Positions 19,405 through 28,915 are shown, counted from the first letter of the stretch. The stretch is 64,000 bases of DNA from Puniceibacterium sediminis (GCF_900188035.1 NZ_FZNN01000002.1:124001-188000), one strand, 5' to 3'. Notes: generated from the sequence alone by a model not told the origin. Numbers and translations are program-made.

Positions 19405-20196
19405 ATGTCGGATCAGCTAAAAGGCAAACGCGGCCTTGTCATGGGTGTCGCGAACGAACGGTCGATCGCCTGGGGTATTGCCAAATCGCTTGCCGGGGCA
19501 GGGGCCGAACTGGCCTTTACCTATCAGGGTGAGGCCTTCGGGAGCCGTCTGAAGCCGCTGGCCGAAAGCGTCGGGTCGGACTTCATGGTAGATGTGGACG
19601 TGACCGACGATGCTTCGCTTGATGCGGCGTTCGAGCAGCTCGGCGCGCGCTGGCCGACGATAGACTTTGTGATTCACGCCATCGCCTTTTCGGACAAGTC
19701 CGAACTGACGGGCCGGTTCCTGAACACCAGCCGTGCGAATTTCAAGAACTCGCTGGATATATCGGCCTACAGTTTCGTTGAAATCGCGCGGCGCGCGCAT
19801 CCGCTGATGGTGGAAAGCGGCGGGACGTTGATCACGCTGACCTATCAGGGGTCCAACAAGGTTGTGCCGAATTACAACGTGATGGGGGTCGCCAAGGCGG
19901 CGCTAGAGGCGGCAACACGCTACCTTGCCAACGATCTGGGCCCCGAGGGTATCCGGGTGAACGCAATCAGCCCGGGGCCGATGAAGACGCTTGCCGGGGC
20001 GGCCATTGGTGGCGCACGCAAGACCTACAAGCACACCGACATGAATGCCCCGCTGCGTACCAACGCAACGCTCGACGCGGTTGGCGGCACGGCAGTCTAC
20101 CTCGTGTCGGATGCTGGTGCCTGCACCACGGGCGAGATCATCCATGTGGACGGCGGGTTCCATGTGCTGGGTATGCCGCAGTACGAAAACCTCTGA
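19405..20196 (+). CDS. fabI: enoyl-ACP reductase FabI
   Basis: A 263-residue short-chain dehydrogenase-fold enzyme that completes each round of fatty-acid elongation. It starts MSDQLKGKRGLVMGVANERSIAWGIA, with the FabI-type nucleotide loop. The conserved serine/alanine region is IHAIAFSDKSEL, and the catalytic tyrosine and lysine are in YNVMGVAKAALEA (Y-x6-K). The C-terminus TTGEIIHVDGGFHVLG is typical. The start is the ATG in AACAATG ten bases after fabB, inside an open frame that begins within fabB. Confidence 0.95.
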   Translation: MSDQLKGKRGLVMGVANERSIAWGIAKSLAGAGAELAFTYQGEAFGSRLKPLAESVGSDFMVDVDVTDDASLDAAFEQLGARWPTIDFVIHAIAFSDKSELTGRFLNTSRANFKNSLDISAYSFVEIARRAHPLMVESGGTLITLTYQGSNKVVPNYNVMGVAKAALEAATRYLANDLGPEGIRVNAISPGPMKTLAGAAIGGARKTYKHTDMNAPLRTNATLDAVGGTAVYLVSDAGACTTGEIIHVDGGFHVLGMPQYENL

Positions 20197-20683
20197 ATCC
20201 TTTGAACCTGGGTAACTGGCGCTGGCCGAGCTTCGGCTGTGCCGTGATCCGCCGCGAGGTTGTCAAATGGTTGGTGCTCTAATTCTGGCGCAGCGATATT
20301 CCCATTTTTGGGGAATTGTCCAAGTGTCAGAGGTCATGTTTGGCAACTGATTCTGTCGGAATTTTTACCGGCATGTTGGCACATCCTCAAAGGGTTGTGA
20401 CGTCAATGCGCGTCAACTGGAGGTAGAGGAGCGGGAGATTTGCCCCAAAAATCTGCCAAAACCTGCAAGTTTCGTCATGTAACACCCCCGGCAAGTCGCG
20501 TTGGCGACACGACCATGATCCGCAGGCATGTATCATGGTCCTTAGTGATGAGTTTAAGTTTTACTTATAATGTTCGCGTACTGAGTTGTTGTTTCCCCGA
20601 CATGGACCCCGGCAGTTCCGGGGTCCCTTTTTTTATGGAACGTCCATGCAAGCGTTCGCTGGATCGCTATGTTGCTAACGCGA
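20197..20683 (+). other. 487-base intergenic region after fabI
   Basis: No convincing protein gene was found between fabI and the facing Crp-type gene. The notable contents are a TATAAT box at 20566-20571 and a strong hairpin terminator at 20604-20634, listed separately. If that box is used, the product would be a very short RNA of about 50 bases. The terminator may instead end fabI transcripts, though it is 400 bases away. Confidence 0.6.
20604..20634 (+). terminator. Rho-independent terminator
   Basis: A perfect nine-base-pair stem, GGACCCCGG with CCGGGGTCC, and a five-base loop, followed by a run of seven T. It points along the plus strand. The nearest upstream gene is fabI, 400 bases away, so it may serve a small RNA or a long 3' untranslated region. 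Confidence 0.85.
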
Positions 20684-21352
20684 TCACAGGCCTCGAGTCA
20701 GCTGTGAGCCAAGTCCGTCGGGGTTGAGAATTTCGATCTCTTCCTTGCGAATTGCAATCAAATCTTCGTCCCGCAGGCGACCCAGCACTTTGTTTACGGT
20801 CTGTCGCGAGCAACCCACCACATTTGCGAGATAGGATTGGGTGATCCGCACCACGCGATCTTCTGCGGAGAGATGCCAAAGATAACTGCTGATCCGTTGT
20901 TCGGCAGGCTGGAATTGATCAATGGCCTTGAACTGGTTGTCTCGCTGCATCCGTAAGACATAAGAGCGCGATACATTGCGCACAAAGATCTCGGACCTCA
21001 TCATCGTGCGCAGCTTGCTACTTGGATAAAGCAGCGTCACGGTGTTGGGGTGGACAACAGCGCTCGCGACGCAGGGAAGCTGCGCGAAGACTTCCGGCTC
21101 TCCCACTGCATCCCCGGTTGAAAGTTGGGTGATGATCGCACGGTGGCCATCCACAGACAGGTAAGAAATTTCGACAGTGCCGGTGGCGATGAGTATAAAA
21201 CCTGGCGACGGTTCGCCCTGAGTCAGTATCTCTGTCGCGCCCACGTGAGTCTGGACGATACAATCATCAAGAAACGCAGCCTTTTCACAAGGCGGCATAT
21301 CTTCCAGAAGAGCGCAGTTCTTGAGATGGGGAAACCGGAGAGACGTCTTCAT
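20684..21352 (-). CDS. Crp/Fnr-family transcriptional regulator
   Basis: A 222-residue protein (start MKTSLRFPHLKNC) with an N-terminal cyclic-nucleotide-like beta barrel (GFILIATGTVEISYLSVDG, LSTGDAVGEPEVFAQ), a dimer helix, and a C-terminal helix-turn-helix QSYLANVVGCSRQTVNKVLGRLRDEDLI. It does not show the four-cysteine pattern of oxygen-sensing Fnr proteins. The frame is open 64 codons upstream, but the ATG at 21352 gives the usual family length; CGGAG lies 15 bases before it. Its ligand and targets are not visible. Confidence 0.85.
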   Translation of the reverse strand: MKTSLRFPHLKNCALLEDMPPCEKAAFLDDCIVQTHVGATEILTQGEPSPGFILIATGTVEISYLSVDGHRAIITQLSTGDAVGEPEVFAQLPCVASAVVHPNTVTLLYPSSKLRTMMRSEIFVRNVSRSYVLRMQRDNQFKAIDQFQPAEQRISSYLWHLSAEDRVVRITQSYLANVVGCSRQTVNKVLGRLRDEDLIAIRKEEIEILNPDGLGSQLTRGL

Positions 21353-21791
21353 CTGTGCGTGTTCAATCTCCGAAGGGTCTTCTACAGGACGTTGCCACAA
21401 ATTTAATTCAGCCTGTTCATGCTTTTGACAGCATGCGCCGGACGGTACGTATTGTATGTGCCATAGCCCAGACCGTTTCCACTGGTACCAAGGTCTGAGG
21501 ATCCATGCTGCCCGACATTCATTGGTTAGGCTACGGGGCCGCAAGTGAACCTCTCACACGCTTCTTGATGTAACGTCCGTGAATTATCGTGATAATGCAA
21601 GCACAGTCGGTGCCGGGCCAGCAATTGTCGGACTTCGTGGCCCCGCCTGTATCGCTAGGCACACTCCGTCCATTCAGCAGTGACCTCCTGCCGTCCGAGA
21701 CGGCTGCCATGGGGTCGACATTTTTCACGTTGAGCCACCCCCCGGTTTTGCGCTATCCCCCGCCTTTGTACCCGTTTTCGGAGTCCTCGCC
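21353..21791 (+). other. 439-base divergent intergenic region before miaB
   Basis: It separates the minus-strand Crp-type gene from plus-strand miaB and must hold both promoters. No gene is supported. A 14-base inverted repeat ATTATC-GT-GATAAT lies at 21583-21596 and may be a protein-binding site. The sequence close to miaB is pyrimidine-rich, ending in CGGAG nine bases before its ATG. Confidence 0.6.
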
Positions 21792-23111
21792 ATGACAACG
21801 CCCAAAAAGCTGTTCATCAAAACCTATGGCTGCCAGATGAACGTCTACGATTCCGAGCGTATGTCAGAGGCGTTGGGTGAGCAGGGCTATGTGGCGACCG
21901 ATACGCCGGATGATGCCGACATGATCCTGCTGAACACCTGCCACATCCGCGAACGGGCGGCGGAAAAGGTCTATTCCGAGCTTGGCCGTTACAGGGGCCT
22001 TAAGGAAGCGAAACCAGATCTCAAGATCGGGGTGGCCGGTTGCGTCGCGCAAGCCGAGGGCGCCGAAATCATGCGCCGCCAGCCGCTGGTCGATCTGGTG
22101 GTTGGGCCACAAAGCTATCATCGTCTGCCGCAGATGGAGGCGCAGGTTCGAACGGGCGTCCGCGCGCTTGATACTGATTTCCCTGAAGAGGACAAATTCG
22201 AGGCGCTGAAGGCCCGGCCTAAGGCGCGTCGCGCTCCGGCGGCCTTTCTGACCGTGCAGGAGGGCTGTGACAAGTTCTGCGCTTTCTGCGTGGTGCCCTA
22301 TACCCGTGGCGCAGAGGTCAGCCGCCCGGTGGACCGTATCCTGACCGAGGCGCGTGATCTGGTGGATCGGGGTGTACGCGAGCTGACGCTTCTGGGTCAG
22401 AACGTGAACGCGTATCACGGCGCGGGGCCGGACGGTGACTGGACACTGGCCAAGCTCATCTGGGCGCTGAACGACGTGGATGGGCTGGAACGCATCCGCT
22501 TTACCACCAGTCATCCGAACGACATGACCGATGAGTTGATCGAGGCGCATGCCTCCTGTCCCAAACTGATGCCATATCTGCACCTGCCGGTGCAGTCCGG
22601 CAGCGACCGCATCCTTAAACGCATGAACCGCTCTCACACGGCGGAAAGCTATCTTCGGCTGATCGAGCGTCTGCGTGCCGCACGGCCTGATATCCTGATG
22701 TCTGGCGATTTTATCGTCGGTTTTCCCGAAGAGACGGAGGAGGATTTTCAGGCAACGCTGAACCTGATCGAAGCGGTTGGCTACGGCTATGCCTATACCT
22801 TCAAATACTCCACCCGTCCCGGCACCCCGGCCGCCGAGCGCGCACAGGTGCCCGAGGATGTGAAGGATGAACGGCTGAAGCGAATTCAGGCGCTGATCAC
22901 ACAGCAGCAGCAGGACCTGCAGCAGTCCATGGTCGGTCGGGAACTGACTGTGCTGTTTGAAAAGCCTGGCCGGTTCGAAGGCCAGATGGGCGGCAAGTCA
23001 GAATACCTTCACGCCGTTCATGTGATGGCACCCGACGCGAAACCGGGTGACATGGCCCGGGTCAGAATCACCGAGAGCGTTCGGAATTCGCTCAAGGGCG
23101 TTTTGATCTGA
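21792..23111 (+). CDS. miaB: tRNA-2-methylthio-N6-dimethylallyladenosine synthase MiaB
   Basis: A 439-residue radical-SAM methylthiotransferase that modifies A37 of tRNAs reading UNN codons. It has the N-terminal cluster domain ([36 protein letters not shown]), the radical-SAM triad in [15 protein letters not shown], and a C-terminal TRAM domain. CGGAG precedes the ATG. It appears to be transcribed ahead of phoH, as in many alphaproteobacteria, but 475 bases separate the two here. Confidence 0.96.
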   Translation: MTTPKKLFIKTYGCQMNVYDSERMSEALGEQGYVATDTPDDADMILLNTCHIRERAAEKVYSELGRYRGLKEAKPDLKIGVAGCVAQAEGAEIMRRQPLVDLVVGPQSYHRLPQMEAQVRTGVRALDTDFPEEDKFEALKARPKARRAPAAFLTVQEGCDKFCAFCVVPYTRGAEVSRPVDRILTEARDLVDRGVRELTLLGQNVNAYHGAGPDGDWTLAKLIWALNDVDGLERIRFTTSHPNDMTDELIEAHASCPKLMPYLHLPVQSGSDRILKRMNRSHTAESYLRLIERLRAARPDILMSGDFIVGFPEETEEDFQATLNLIEAVGYGYAYTFKYSTRPGTPAAERAQVPEDVKDERLKRIQALITQQQQDLQQSMVGRELTVLFEKPGRFEGQMGGKSEYLHAVHVMAPDAKPGDMARVRITESVRNSLKGVLI

Positions 23112-23226
23112 TTGCCCCGCCATCTGGTGAATCGGTCGGCCTTGGGAAGCAAGTTTCTGAGTGCCACCGCGATTTGAACGGATTTGCTCATCAAACCAGC
23201 GATCGATTCCCTTGGCACTCAAAGTC

Positions 23227-23244
23227 ACCACAACATCTTGTGGT
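23227..23244. promoter_or_regulatory. NrdR-box-like palindrome
   Basis: ACCACAACATCTTGTGGT is a seven-base inverted repeat around a four-base centre, close in length and form to the boxes bound by NrdR, the ribonucleotide reductase repressor. It lies six bases before a possible -35 element. Resemblance is by eye; no ribonucleotide reductase gene is in the window, and other dimeric repressors could bind it. Confidence 0.4.
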
Positions 23245-23354
23245 TTTCACTTCACACAGGCGTATTCCTTGCTAATGTGATGGGTATATTGAGCTTGCGC
23301 CGTGGTCCACTTTTTGCCCACGGCCTCTTGCAAACAACAAGAGGGACAGAGGCC

Positions 23355-23462
23355 ATGGCCAACCGCACCACCAAAGCCCACTTAGCCGCAATGACGGCCG
23401 CAGCACTTTGCGGTTTCATCCGTGCCCCGCTCTGGAAAATCCGTCAGTGCCTGCATACGTAG
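23355..23462 (+). CDS. possible 35-residue small protein
   Basis: An ATG preceded by GAGGGACAGAGG opens a 35-codon frame beginning MANRTTKAHLAAMTAAALCG, with a basic start, a short alanine-rich hydrophobic middle and a basic end (RAPLWKIRQCLHT). It follows two leader hairpins and a palindrome. I do not recognise it. It may be a real small protein, a leader peptide, or chance; only the ribosome site and context speak for it. Confidence 0.3.
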   Translation: MANRTTKAHLAAMTAAALCGFIRAPLWKIRQCLHT

Positions 23463-23586
23463 TGTCGTGCAGTTACCCGCTGCATAGGTTTTTTACCATT
23501 TCTACCCCTGCCATCCGTCGGCATTCGCTTGCCTTGCCCGCTCAGGCTTGGCACCCTTCCCAGGAACCGCAAGTTTGGAGACATGC

Positions 23587-24570
23587 GTGACCACAGGCAC
23601 CCTGATTGAAGCCAGTATCGAATTTCCTGACAACCGTCTGCTGATCGAACTCTGTGGTGAGTTTGACCGCAACCTGACAGACATAGAAACGCGACTTGGC
23701 GTGCAGATCCTGCGCCGGGGCAATGTCCTGTCCATTCATGGCGAACCCGCGGCACAGGCCGAAGCGAAAGAGGTGCTGGAGTCGCTCTACGCCCGCCTCG
23801 AACAAGGCCGCAGTGTGGGCGAGGGTGACATCGACCGCGAATTCCGGATGGCCCCAGAAGCGCCTGCCGCAGGCAGCGACAGGCAGCTTGAAATGTTTTC
23901 CGGCGGCAAGGTCGAGATCAAGACCCGCCGCAAGCTGGTCGAACCGCGCACCGATGCGCAAAAAGCCTATGTCAAGGCGCTGTTCCAGAACGAACTGGCC
24001 TTTGGCATCGGCCCGGCTGGTACGGGTAAGACTTACCTCGCTGTCGCTGTCGGCGTGAACATGTTCATCAATGGCATGGTCGACAAGATCATTCTGTCCC
24101 GCCCCGCCGTCGAGGCCGGGGAAAAGTTGGGGTTCCTGCCCGGCGCGATGGAGGACAAGGTCGATCCCTACATGCAGCCGCTATATGATGCGCTGAACGA
24201 TTTCCTGCCTGGCAAGCAGCTTGCCAAGCTGCGCGAAGAAAAGGTGATCGAGATCGCCCCGCTTGCCTTCATGCGCGGCCGTACGCTTGCCAATGCCTTT
24301 GTGGTGCTGGACGAGGCGCAGAATGCCACGACGATGCAGATGAAGATGTTCCTGACGCGCCTGGGCGAAGGGTCGCGGATGGTGGTGACGGGGGACCGCA
24401 CTCAGATCGACCTTCCGCGCGGCGTGCCCTCGGGGCTGCAGGATGCCGAACGTCTTCTGGGCAATATCCCCAAGATCAGCTTCAATTATTTCACGTCCAA
24501 GGATGTGGTGCGCCACCCGCTCGTGGCGGCGATCATCGAAGCCTACGAAAAGGACAGCGGGGGCACGTGA
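23587..24570 (+). CDS. phoH: PhoH-family ATPase
   Basis: A 327-residue protein of the PhoH/YbeZ family, thought to act in RNA metabolism with YbeY. Walker A is GIGPAGTGKTYLAVA and Walker B VVLDEAQNAT. The N-terminal part (about residues 1-110) has a KH-like fold seen in YbeZ. The GTG at 23587 is chosen because GGAG lies seven bases upstream; no suitable ATG is in frame. Its end overlaps ybeY (GTGA). Confidence 0.93.
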   Translation: MTTGTLIEASIEFPDNRLLIELCGEFDRNLTDIETRLGVQILRRGNVLSIHGEPAAQAEAKEVLESLYARLEQGRSVGEGDIDREFRMAPEAPAAGSDRQLEMFSGGKVEIKTRRKLVEPRTDAQKAYVKALFQNELAFGIGPAGTGKTYLAVAVGVNMFINGMVDKIILSRPAVEAGEKLGFLPGAMEDKVDPYMQPLYDALNDFLPGKQLAKLREEKVIEIAPLAFMRGRTLANAFVVLDEAQNATTMQMKMFLTRLGEGSRMVVTGDRTQIDLPRGVPSGLQDAERLLGNIPKISFNYFTSKDVVRHPLVAAIIEAYEKDSGGT

Positions 24571-25088
24571 CATCACCGGACCAAATGCTGACTGATACAA
24601 TCGTCGAGGATGATCGTTGGAGCGACCTCGACATCGAAACCCTGGCCGAGGGGGCGTCCCGTGCCACGCTCGGCCATCTGGATCTTGATCCGGCACAATT
24701 TGAAATTGCGGTGCTGGCCTGTGACGATACACGAATCGCCACGCTGAATGCCGAATTCCGCGCCAAGCCGACGCCAACCAATGTCCTGAGTTGGCCCTCC
24801 TGGGATCTTTCCGCCGAGACAGAAGGCGATGCCCCGGAGGAGGCGCCAGAAGCGGACGGAGAGCCGGAAAGCCTTGGAGATATAGCCATTTCCTGGGACA
24901 CCTGCGAGCGCGAAGCAAAGGAATCGGGTAAGCTTTTAGCCGATCATGCGACGCATCTGATCATTCACGGAGTGTTACATCTGCTTGGTTATGACCATGT
25001 GCGTGACGGCGATGCCACGCTCATGGAGGGGCATGAAACCGCAATACTTGGCAAAATGGGTATCGACGACCCATATAGGGACCATTAG
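24567..25088 (+). CDS. ybeY: endoribonuclease / rRNA maturation factor YbeY
   Basis: A 173-residue metalloprotein with the zinc motif HLIIHGVLHLLGYDH and a C-terminal MEGHETAIL segment, all standard for YbeY, which trims 16S rRNA and supports ribosome quality control. It starts at GTG within the phoH stop codon; an ATG six codons later is an alternative. An acidic loop with many E, D and P residues between residues 80 and 105 is longer than in E. coli. Part of phoH-ybeY-corC-lnt. Confidence 0.94.
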   Translation: MTSPDQMLTDTIVEDDRWSDLDIETLAEGASRATLGHLDLDPAQFEIAVLACDDTRIATLNAEFRAKPTPTNVLSWPSWDLSAETEGDAPEEAPEADGEPESLGDIAISWDTCEREAKESGKLLADHATHLIIHGVLHLLGYDHVRDGDATLMEGHETAILGKMGIDDPYRDH

Positions 25089-25143
25089 ACGACGACATAG
25101 GAATGGCAGTGCCTGATGCGCAGCCGATTTGGACAGGGATAAA

Positions 25144-26073
25144 ATGGGCGATAGCGACGGTTCTTCTAATGCAGCGCAAAGCGCGCAGGATGAAGAACAG
25201 GATAACAAGTCGGTAGGATTTTTCCGCCGGATCGTGGGGGTTCTGACTCCTGGTGATGGTGTACCAATGCCGGAGAATGGTGTGACGCAAAACATAGTGT
25301 CACAGCCGACACATGGCATGATTAATCTGCGCCGGATGCGGGTCGAGGATGTGGCTCTGCCACGCAGCGAAATCGTTTCGGTTCCCGACTCCATCACACG
25401 GGATGAACTTGTGCAGGTTTTCCGCGAGACCGGATTGACCCGCCTGCCGGTCTACAGCGGCACGCTGGACACACCGGTCGGCATGGCTCACCTCAAGGAT
25501 TTTGCGCTGATGCACGGCTTTAACGGCTCTGAAACGCCCTTCAATCTGTCCAAGATGCTGCGCCCCCTGCTTTTTGTGCCGCCATCAATGCCGATCGGTG
25601 TGCTGCTGACCAAGATGCAGACCGAACGCCGCCACATGGCATTGGTGATCGATGAATACGGCGGCGTCGACGGCCTGGTCACAATTGAAGATCTGATCGA
25701 ACAGGTCATCGGCGAGATCGAGGACGAGCACGACACCGATGAGGGCAAGAACTTTACCCAGGAGAAATCCGGTTGCTACCTCGCGCTCGCGACAACTCCG
25801 CTTGAGGAGTTCGAGGCCGAGATAGGGATGCAGTTGACCGAGCACGAGGATATCGACGGCGAAGAGATCGATACTCTGGGCGGTCTGGTATTCTGGCTGT
25901 CGGGCCATGTGCCGGCGCGCGGAGAAATGGTGCCGCATCCCTCGGGGCTGGAATTCGAAGTGGTTGATGCTGATCCGCGCCGGATCAAGCGTCTGCGCGT
26001 GCGCATGCCTGGCAGCCCGGGAACCTCTGCAGCCGCTGCCGCCACAGCCGCCGCCGAGGCGGGCCGTGTCTGA
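25144..26073 (+). CDS. corC: CorC/HlyC-type CBS-domain protein
   Basis: A 309-residue protein with a disordered acidic start, a pair of CBS domains (from MRVEDVALPRSEIVSV through VTIEDLIEQVIGEIEDEHD), and the C-terminal CorC_HlyC domain (GEEIDTLGGLVFWLSGHVPARGE). It lacks the membrane domain of full CorB proteins. In E. coli the homologue is linked to magnesium/cobalt efflux and lies in the same gene group. The tail is rich in alanine. It overlaps lnt by eight bases. Confidence 0.9.
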   Translation: MGDSDGSSNAAQSAQDEEQDNKSVGFFRRIVGVLTPGDGVPMPENGVTQNIVSQPTHGMINLRRMRVEDVALPRSEIVSVPDSITRDELVQVFRETGLTRLPVYSGTLDTPVGMAHLKDFALMHGFNGSETPFNLSKMLRPLLFVPPSMPIGVLLTKMQTERRHMALVIDEYGGVDGLVTIEDLIEQVIGEIEDEHDTDEGKNFTQEKSGCYLALATTPLEEFEAEIGMQLTEHEDIDGEEIDTLGGLVFWLSGHVPARGEMVPHPSGLEFEVVDADPRRIKRLRVRMPGSPGTSAAAAATAAAEAGRV

Positions 26074-27589
26074 CACGAGCTTCTCGGCTGCCCGGCTGTG
26101 GGCCGCGCGCCTGCCGCTCTGGTCCCGATTGCCGGTTGCCATGGGGGCAGGCGGGGTTTTTGCGCTGGGGCAGGCGCCCTATGATCTCTGGGCGGTGGCC
26201 TTTCTGGGACTGGTGGTTGTTTTTGTGCTGGCCCGGCTGGTGCGCCATGGCTGGGCGGGTACGGCCTGGGCGTTTGGCGTGGGACATTTCGGCCTTGGTC
26301 TCAGTTGGATTGTAGAGCCGTTTCAGGTGGACGCTGCTGCGACCGGCTGGATGGCACCCTTTGCCCTTTTCGGGATCGCGGCGGGGCTGGCGTTGTTTTG
26401 GGCTTTGGCATTCCGCTGCGCGTCGCTGGCGGGGCAATTCTGGGCGCTCGTGCCGTTCTGGGCCGCCGCCGAACTCGCCCGTGCTTATGTCCTGACCGGG
26501 TTTCCCTGGGCGCATGTGTCCTATCTCTGGGCACCTTCTCCGGCCATCCAGTGGGTGTCAGTCTTGGGTCCGCATGGGCTGGGCCTTCTGACGCTCGCTC
26601 TGGCAGCGCTCACGGCAACGGCTCTGACGACGCTGCGAGTGTTGCCGACCCTTGGTGCTGTTTTTCTGGCAGGCGTGCTGCTTGCGGGGGGGCTTTGGTT
26701 GACGCCACCGAAGGCGGACCTTGCAGGCCGACCCATCGTGCGGCTGGTGCAGCCCAACGCGCCGCAGGAAGAGAAGTGGGACCGCACCAAAGCGCAGTTG
26801 TTCTTTGAACGTCAGGTTGATTTCACTGCTGCGGTTCCGGCGCCTGATAGCCCTGTCCCGGCATTGACTGTCTGGCCCGAAACGGCGCTGCCAATGCTTT
26901 TGGGTGACGCGGGCATGGCCTTGGCCGTTATTGCGGACGCTGCTGGCCCCACGACCTCTGTCATCGTCGGAGTTCAGCGTGAAGAGGGTGGTGCCTATTA
27001 CAACAGTCTCGTTGTCACTGGCTCCGATGGCGCCGTCCATCAGGTCTATGACAAGCACCATCTGGTGCCGTTTGGCGAATACATGCCCTGGGCCAGCCTT
27101 TTCGCGCGCTTCAACATCCTTGGCCTTGCCGCCCGGGCAGATGGCGGATTTTCGTCCGGGCCGGGGCCGACCTTGCTGGATCTTGGACTGCTCGGTCATG
27201 CTCTGCCGCTGATCTGTTACGAAGCTGTGTTTCCGCAGGATGTCAGCGGCGCGCCCAGTCGGCCCGGCATGCTTTTGCAGATCACCAATGATGCCTGGTT
27301 CGGCAAGCGGTCAGGACCATACCAACACCTCGCCCAGGCCCGCATCCGCTCCATCGAACAGGGTCTGCCCATGCTGCGCGCCGCGAACACCGGCGTATCG
27401 GCGGTGATCGATGGTGGTGGCCGCATACTGGGCCAGATTCCGCTGGGGCAGGCGGGGTATCTTGATCTGCCGTTGCCGCCCGCTCTGGCTGCAACGCCCT
27501 ACAGTCGCACCGGGGATCTGCCGATCCTTCTTTTGTTGACCTGCCTTTGTCTTTACGTTCTGTTAATTCGGCTGTGCAATTCACGTTGA
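26066..27589 (+). CDS. lnt: apolipoprotein N-acyltransferase
   Basis: A 507-residue inner-membrane enzyme that adds the third acyl chain to lipoproteins. The N-terminal 200 residues hold about six to eight membrane segments; the rest is a nitrilase-type domain with the triad glutamate in VWPETALPM, lysine in YDKHHLVPFGEYMP and cysteine in LPLICYEAVF. The start is the GTG at 26066, inside the end of corC, which gives a usual length; a longer frame within corC was rejected. Last gene of its operon. Confidence 0.93.
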   Translation: MSDTSFSAARLWAARLPLWSRLPVAMGAGGVFALGQAPYDLWAVAFLGLVVVFVLARLVRHGWAGTAWAFGVGHFGLGLSWIVEPFQVDAAATGWMAPFALFGIAAGLALFWALAFRCASLAGQFWALVPFWAAAELARAYVLTGFPWAHVSYLWAPSPAIQWVSVLGPHGLGLLTLALAALTATALTTLRVLPTLGAVFLAGVLLAGGLWLTPPKADLAGRPIVRLVQPNAPQEEKWDRTKAQLFFERQVDFTAAVPAPDSPVPALTVWPETALPMLLGDAGMALAVIADAAGPTTSVIVGVQREEGGAYYNSLVVTGSDGAVHQVYDKHHLVPFGEYMPWASLFARFNILGLAARADGGFSSGPGPTLLDLGLLGHALPLICYEAVFPQDVSGAPSRPGMLLQITNDAWFGKRSGPYQHLAQARIRSIEQGLPMLRAANTGVSAVIDGGGRILGQIPLGQAGYLDLPLPPALAATPYSRTGDLPILLLLTCLCLYVLLIRLCNSR

Positions 27590-27630
27590 CCGGCCTCAAA
27601 CCTGAGAGTAGGTCCTATTTTAATGTAATT

Positions 27631-27676
27631 CCCGTCACAACGGCTTCCTGGCGTGACGGCTGACCCCAACGGAGCA
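27631..27676 (+). promoter_or_regulatory. SAM/SAH riboswitch
   Basis: Just before metK lies GTCACAACGGCTTCCTGGCG followed by TGAC and, 11 bases later, GGAGCA. The GTCA/TGAC-type stem, the conserved ACGGCUUCCUGGCGUG segment and the ribosome-binding GGAGCA that closes the pseudoknot match the SAM/SAH riboswitch known from Rhodobacterales metK leaders. Binding of SAM would hide the ribosome site and lower metK translation. Confidence 0.9.
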
Positions 27677-27682
27677 CTCCCC

Positions 27683-28864
27683 ATGACGCGCAAATCCTTC
27701 ATTTTCACCTCCGAGTCCGTCTCGGAGGGGCATCCCGATAAAGTCTGTGACAGGATTTCGGATGCCATCCTCGATGCTTTCCTGTCCGAGGACCCGCTGG
27801 CGCGCGTTGCCTGTGAGACCTTTGCCACGACAAATCGAGTGGTCATCGGCGGCGAAGTTGGCCTAACCGACGAGGCCAAGATGCCCCGGTTCATGGCGTC
27901 CGTGCCGGATATCGCCCGTGCCTGTATCAAGGACATTGGCTACGAGCAGGACAAGTTCCACCACGCCACCTGCGAGATCACCAATCTGCTGCATGAACAA
28001 TCCGCGCATATCGCCCAGGGCGTTGTGGGCGGAGATCGTGACGAAGGTGCCGGTGATCAGGGCATCATGTTCGGCTATGCCACGAATGAAACAGACGCGC
28101 TGATGCCTGCGCCGATTCAGTATGCCCACGCGATCCTGCGGCGGCTGGCCAAAGTGCGCAAGGACGGGACAGAACCGCTGCTGCGTCCCGATGCCAAGAC
28201 GCAGCTGTCGGTCCGGTATGAGGATGGCAAGCCAGTCGGCGTGACGCAGATCGTGCTCTCGACCCAGCATGCCGACGAAAGCCAGACATCTTCCGATGTG
28301 CGCGCCATCGTCGAACCCTATATCCGCGAAGTGCTTCCTGCGGGCTGGGTCACGGATGAGACCGAATGGTGGGTCAACCCCACAGGCACCTTTGTCATCG
28401 GCGGTCCCGATGGCGACGCAGGCCTGACTGGGCGCAAGATCATCGTGGATACCTATGGCGGTGCTGCCCCCCATGGTGGCGGCGCGTTCTCCGGTAAGGA
28501 TCCGACCAAGGTTGATCGCTCTGCCGCCTATGCCGCGCGCTATCTGGCCAAAAACGTCGTCGCGGCAGGCATGGCAGAACGCTGCACGATCCAGTTGTCC
28601 TATGCCATCGGCGTTGCGCGGCCCCTTTCGATCTATGCTGACCTGCATGGCACCGGCCTGCTGGATCCGTCCCAGATCGAACGCGCGATCCCCAAGGTGA
28701 TGGACCTCACCCCGCGCGGCATCCGCACCCATCTGGAGCTGAACAAGCCGATCTACGCCCGCACTGCGGCCTATGGCCACTTTGGCCGCGCGCCAGAGGC
28801 TGACGGTGGGTTCTCCTGGGAACGCACGGATTTGGCAGGGGCGCTGCAAAAAGCGATCATCTGA
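27683..28864 (+). CDS. metK: S-adenosylmethionine synthetase
   Basis: A 393-residue enzyme making SAM from methionine and ATP. It shows [19 protein letters not shown] at the start, [16 protein letters not shown] in the middle and [23 protein letters not shown] towards the end, all family signatures. The ATG is seven bases after the GGAGCA of the riboswitch. A terminator follows 24 bases after the stop, so the gene is probably a single unit. Confidence 0.97.
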   Translation: MTRKSFIFTSESVSEGHPDKVCDRISDAILDAFLSEDPLARVACETFATTNRVVIGGEVGLTDEAKMPRFMASVPDIARACIKDIGYEQDKFHHATCEITNLLHEQSAHIAQGVVGGDRDEGAGDQGIMFGYATNETDALMPAPIQYAHAILRRLAKVRKDGTEPLLRPDAKTQLSVRYEDGKPVGVTQIVLSTQHADESQTSSDVRAIVEPYIREVLPAGWVTDETEWWVNPTGTFVIGGPDGDAGLTGRKIIVDTYGGAAPHGGGAFSGKDPTKVDRSAAYAARYLAKNVVAAGMAERCTIQLSYAIGVARPLSIYADLHGTGLLDPSQIERAIPKVMDLTPRGIRTHLELNKPIYARTAAYGHFGRAPEADGGFSWERTDLAGALQKAII

Positions 28865-28888
28865 GACAGCGACACTTAAAATCAGTCA

Positions 28889-28915
28889 GGGGCGTCACGC
28901 AAGTGGCGCCCTTTT
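28889..28915 (+). terminator. terminator of metK
   Basis: Stem GGGCGTCAC/GTGGCGCCC (one G-U pair) with a GCAA loop, followed by TTTT, 24 bases after the metK stop. Confidence 0.8.

Larger units (their letters stand above)
23112..23586 (+). other. 475-base region between miaB and phoH with a structured leader
   Basis: It holds a palindrome at 23227-23244, a promoter-like pair TTCACA (23251-23256) and TAATGT sixteen bases further on, two adjacent seven-base-pair stems (23299-23305 with 23318-23324; 23324-23330 with 23338-23344), and then a 35-codon open frame. This order suggests a separate small transcription unit rather than an empty spacer. Confidence 0.5.
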
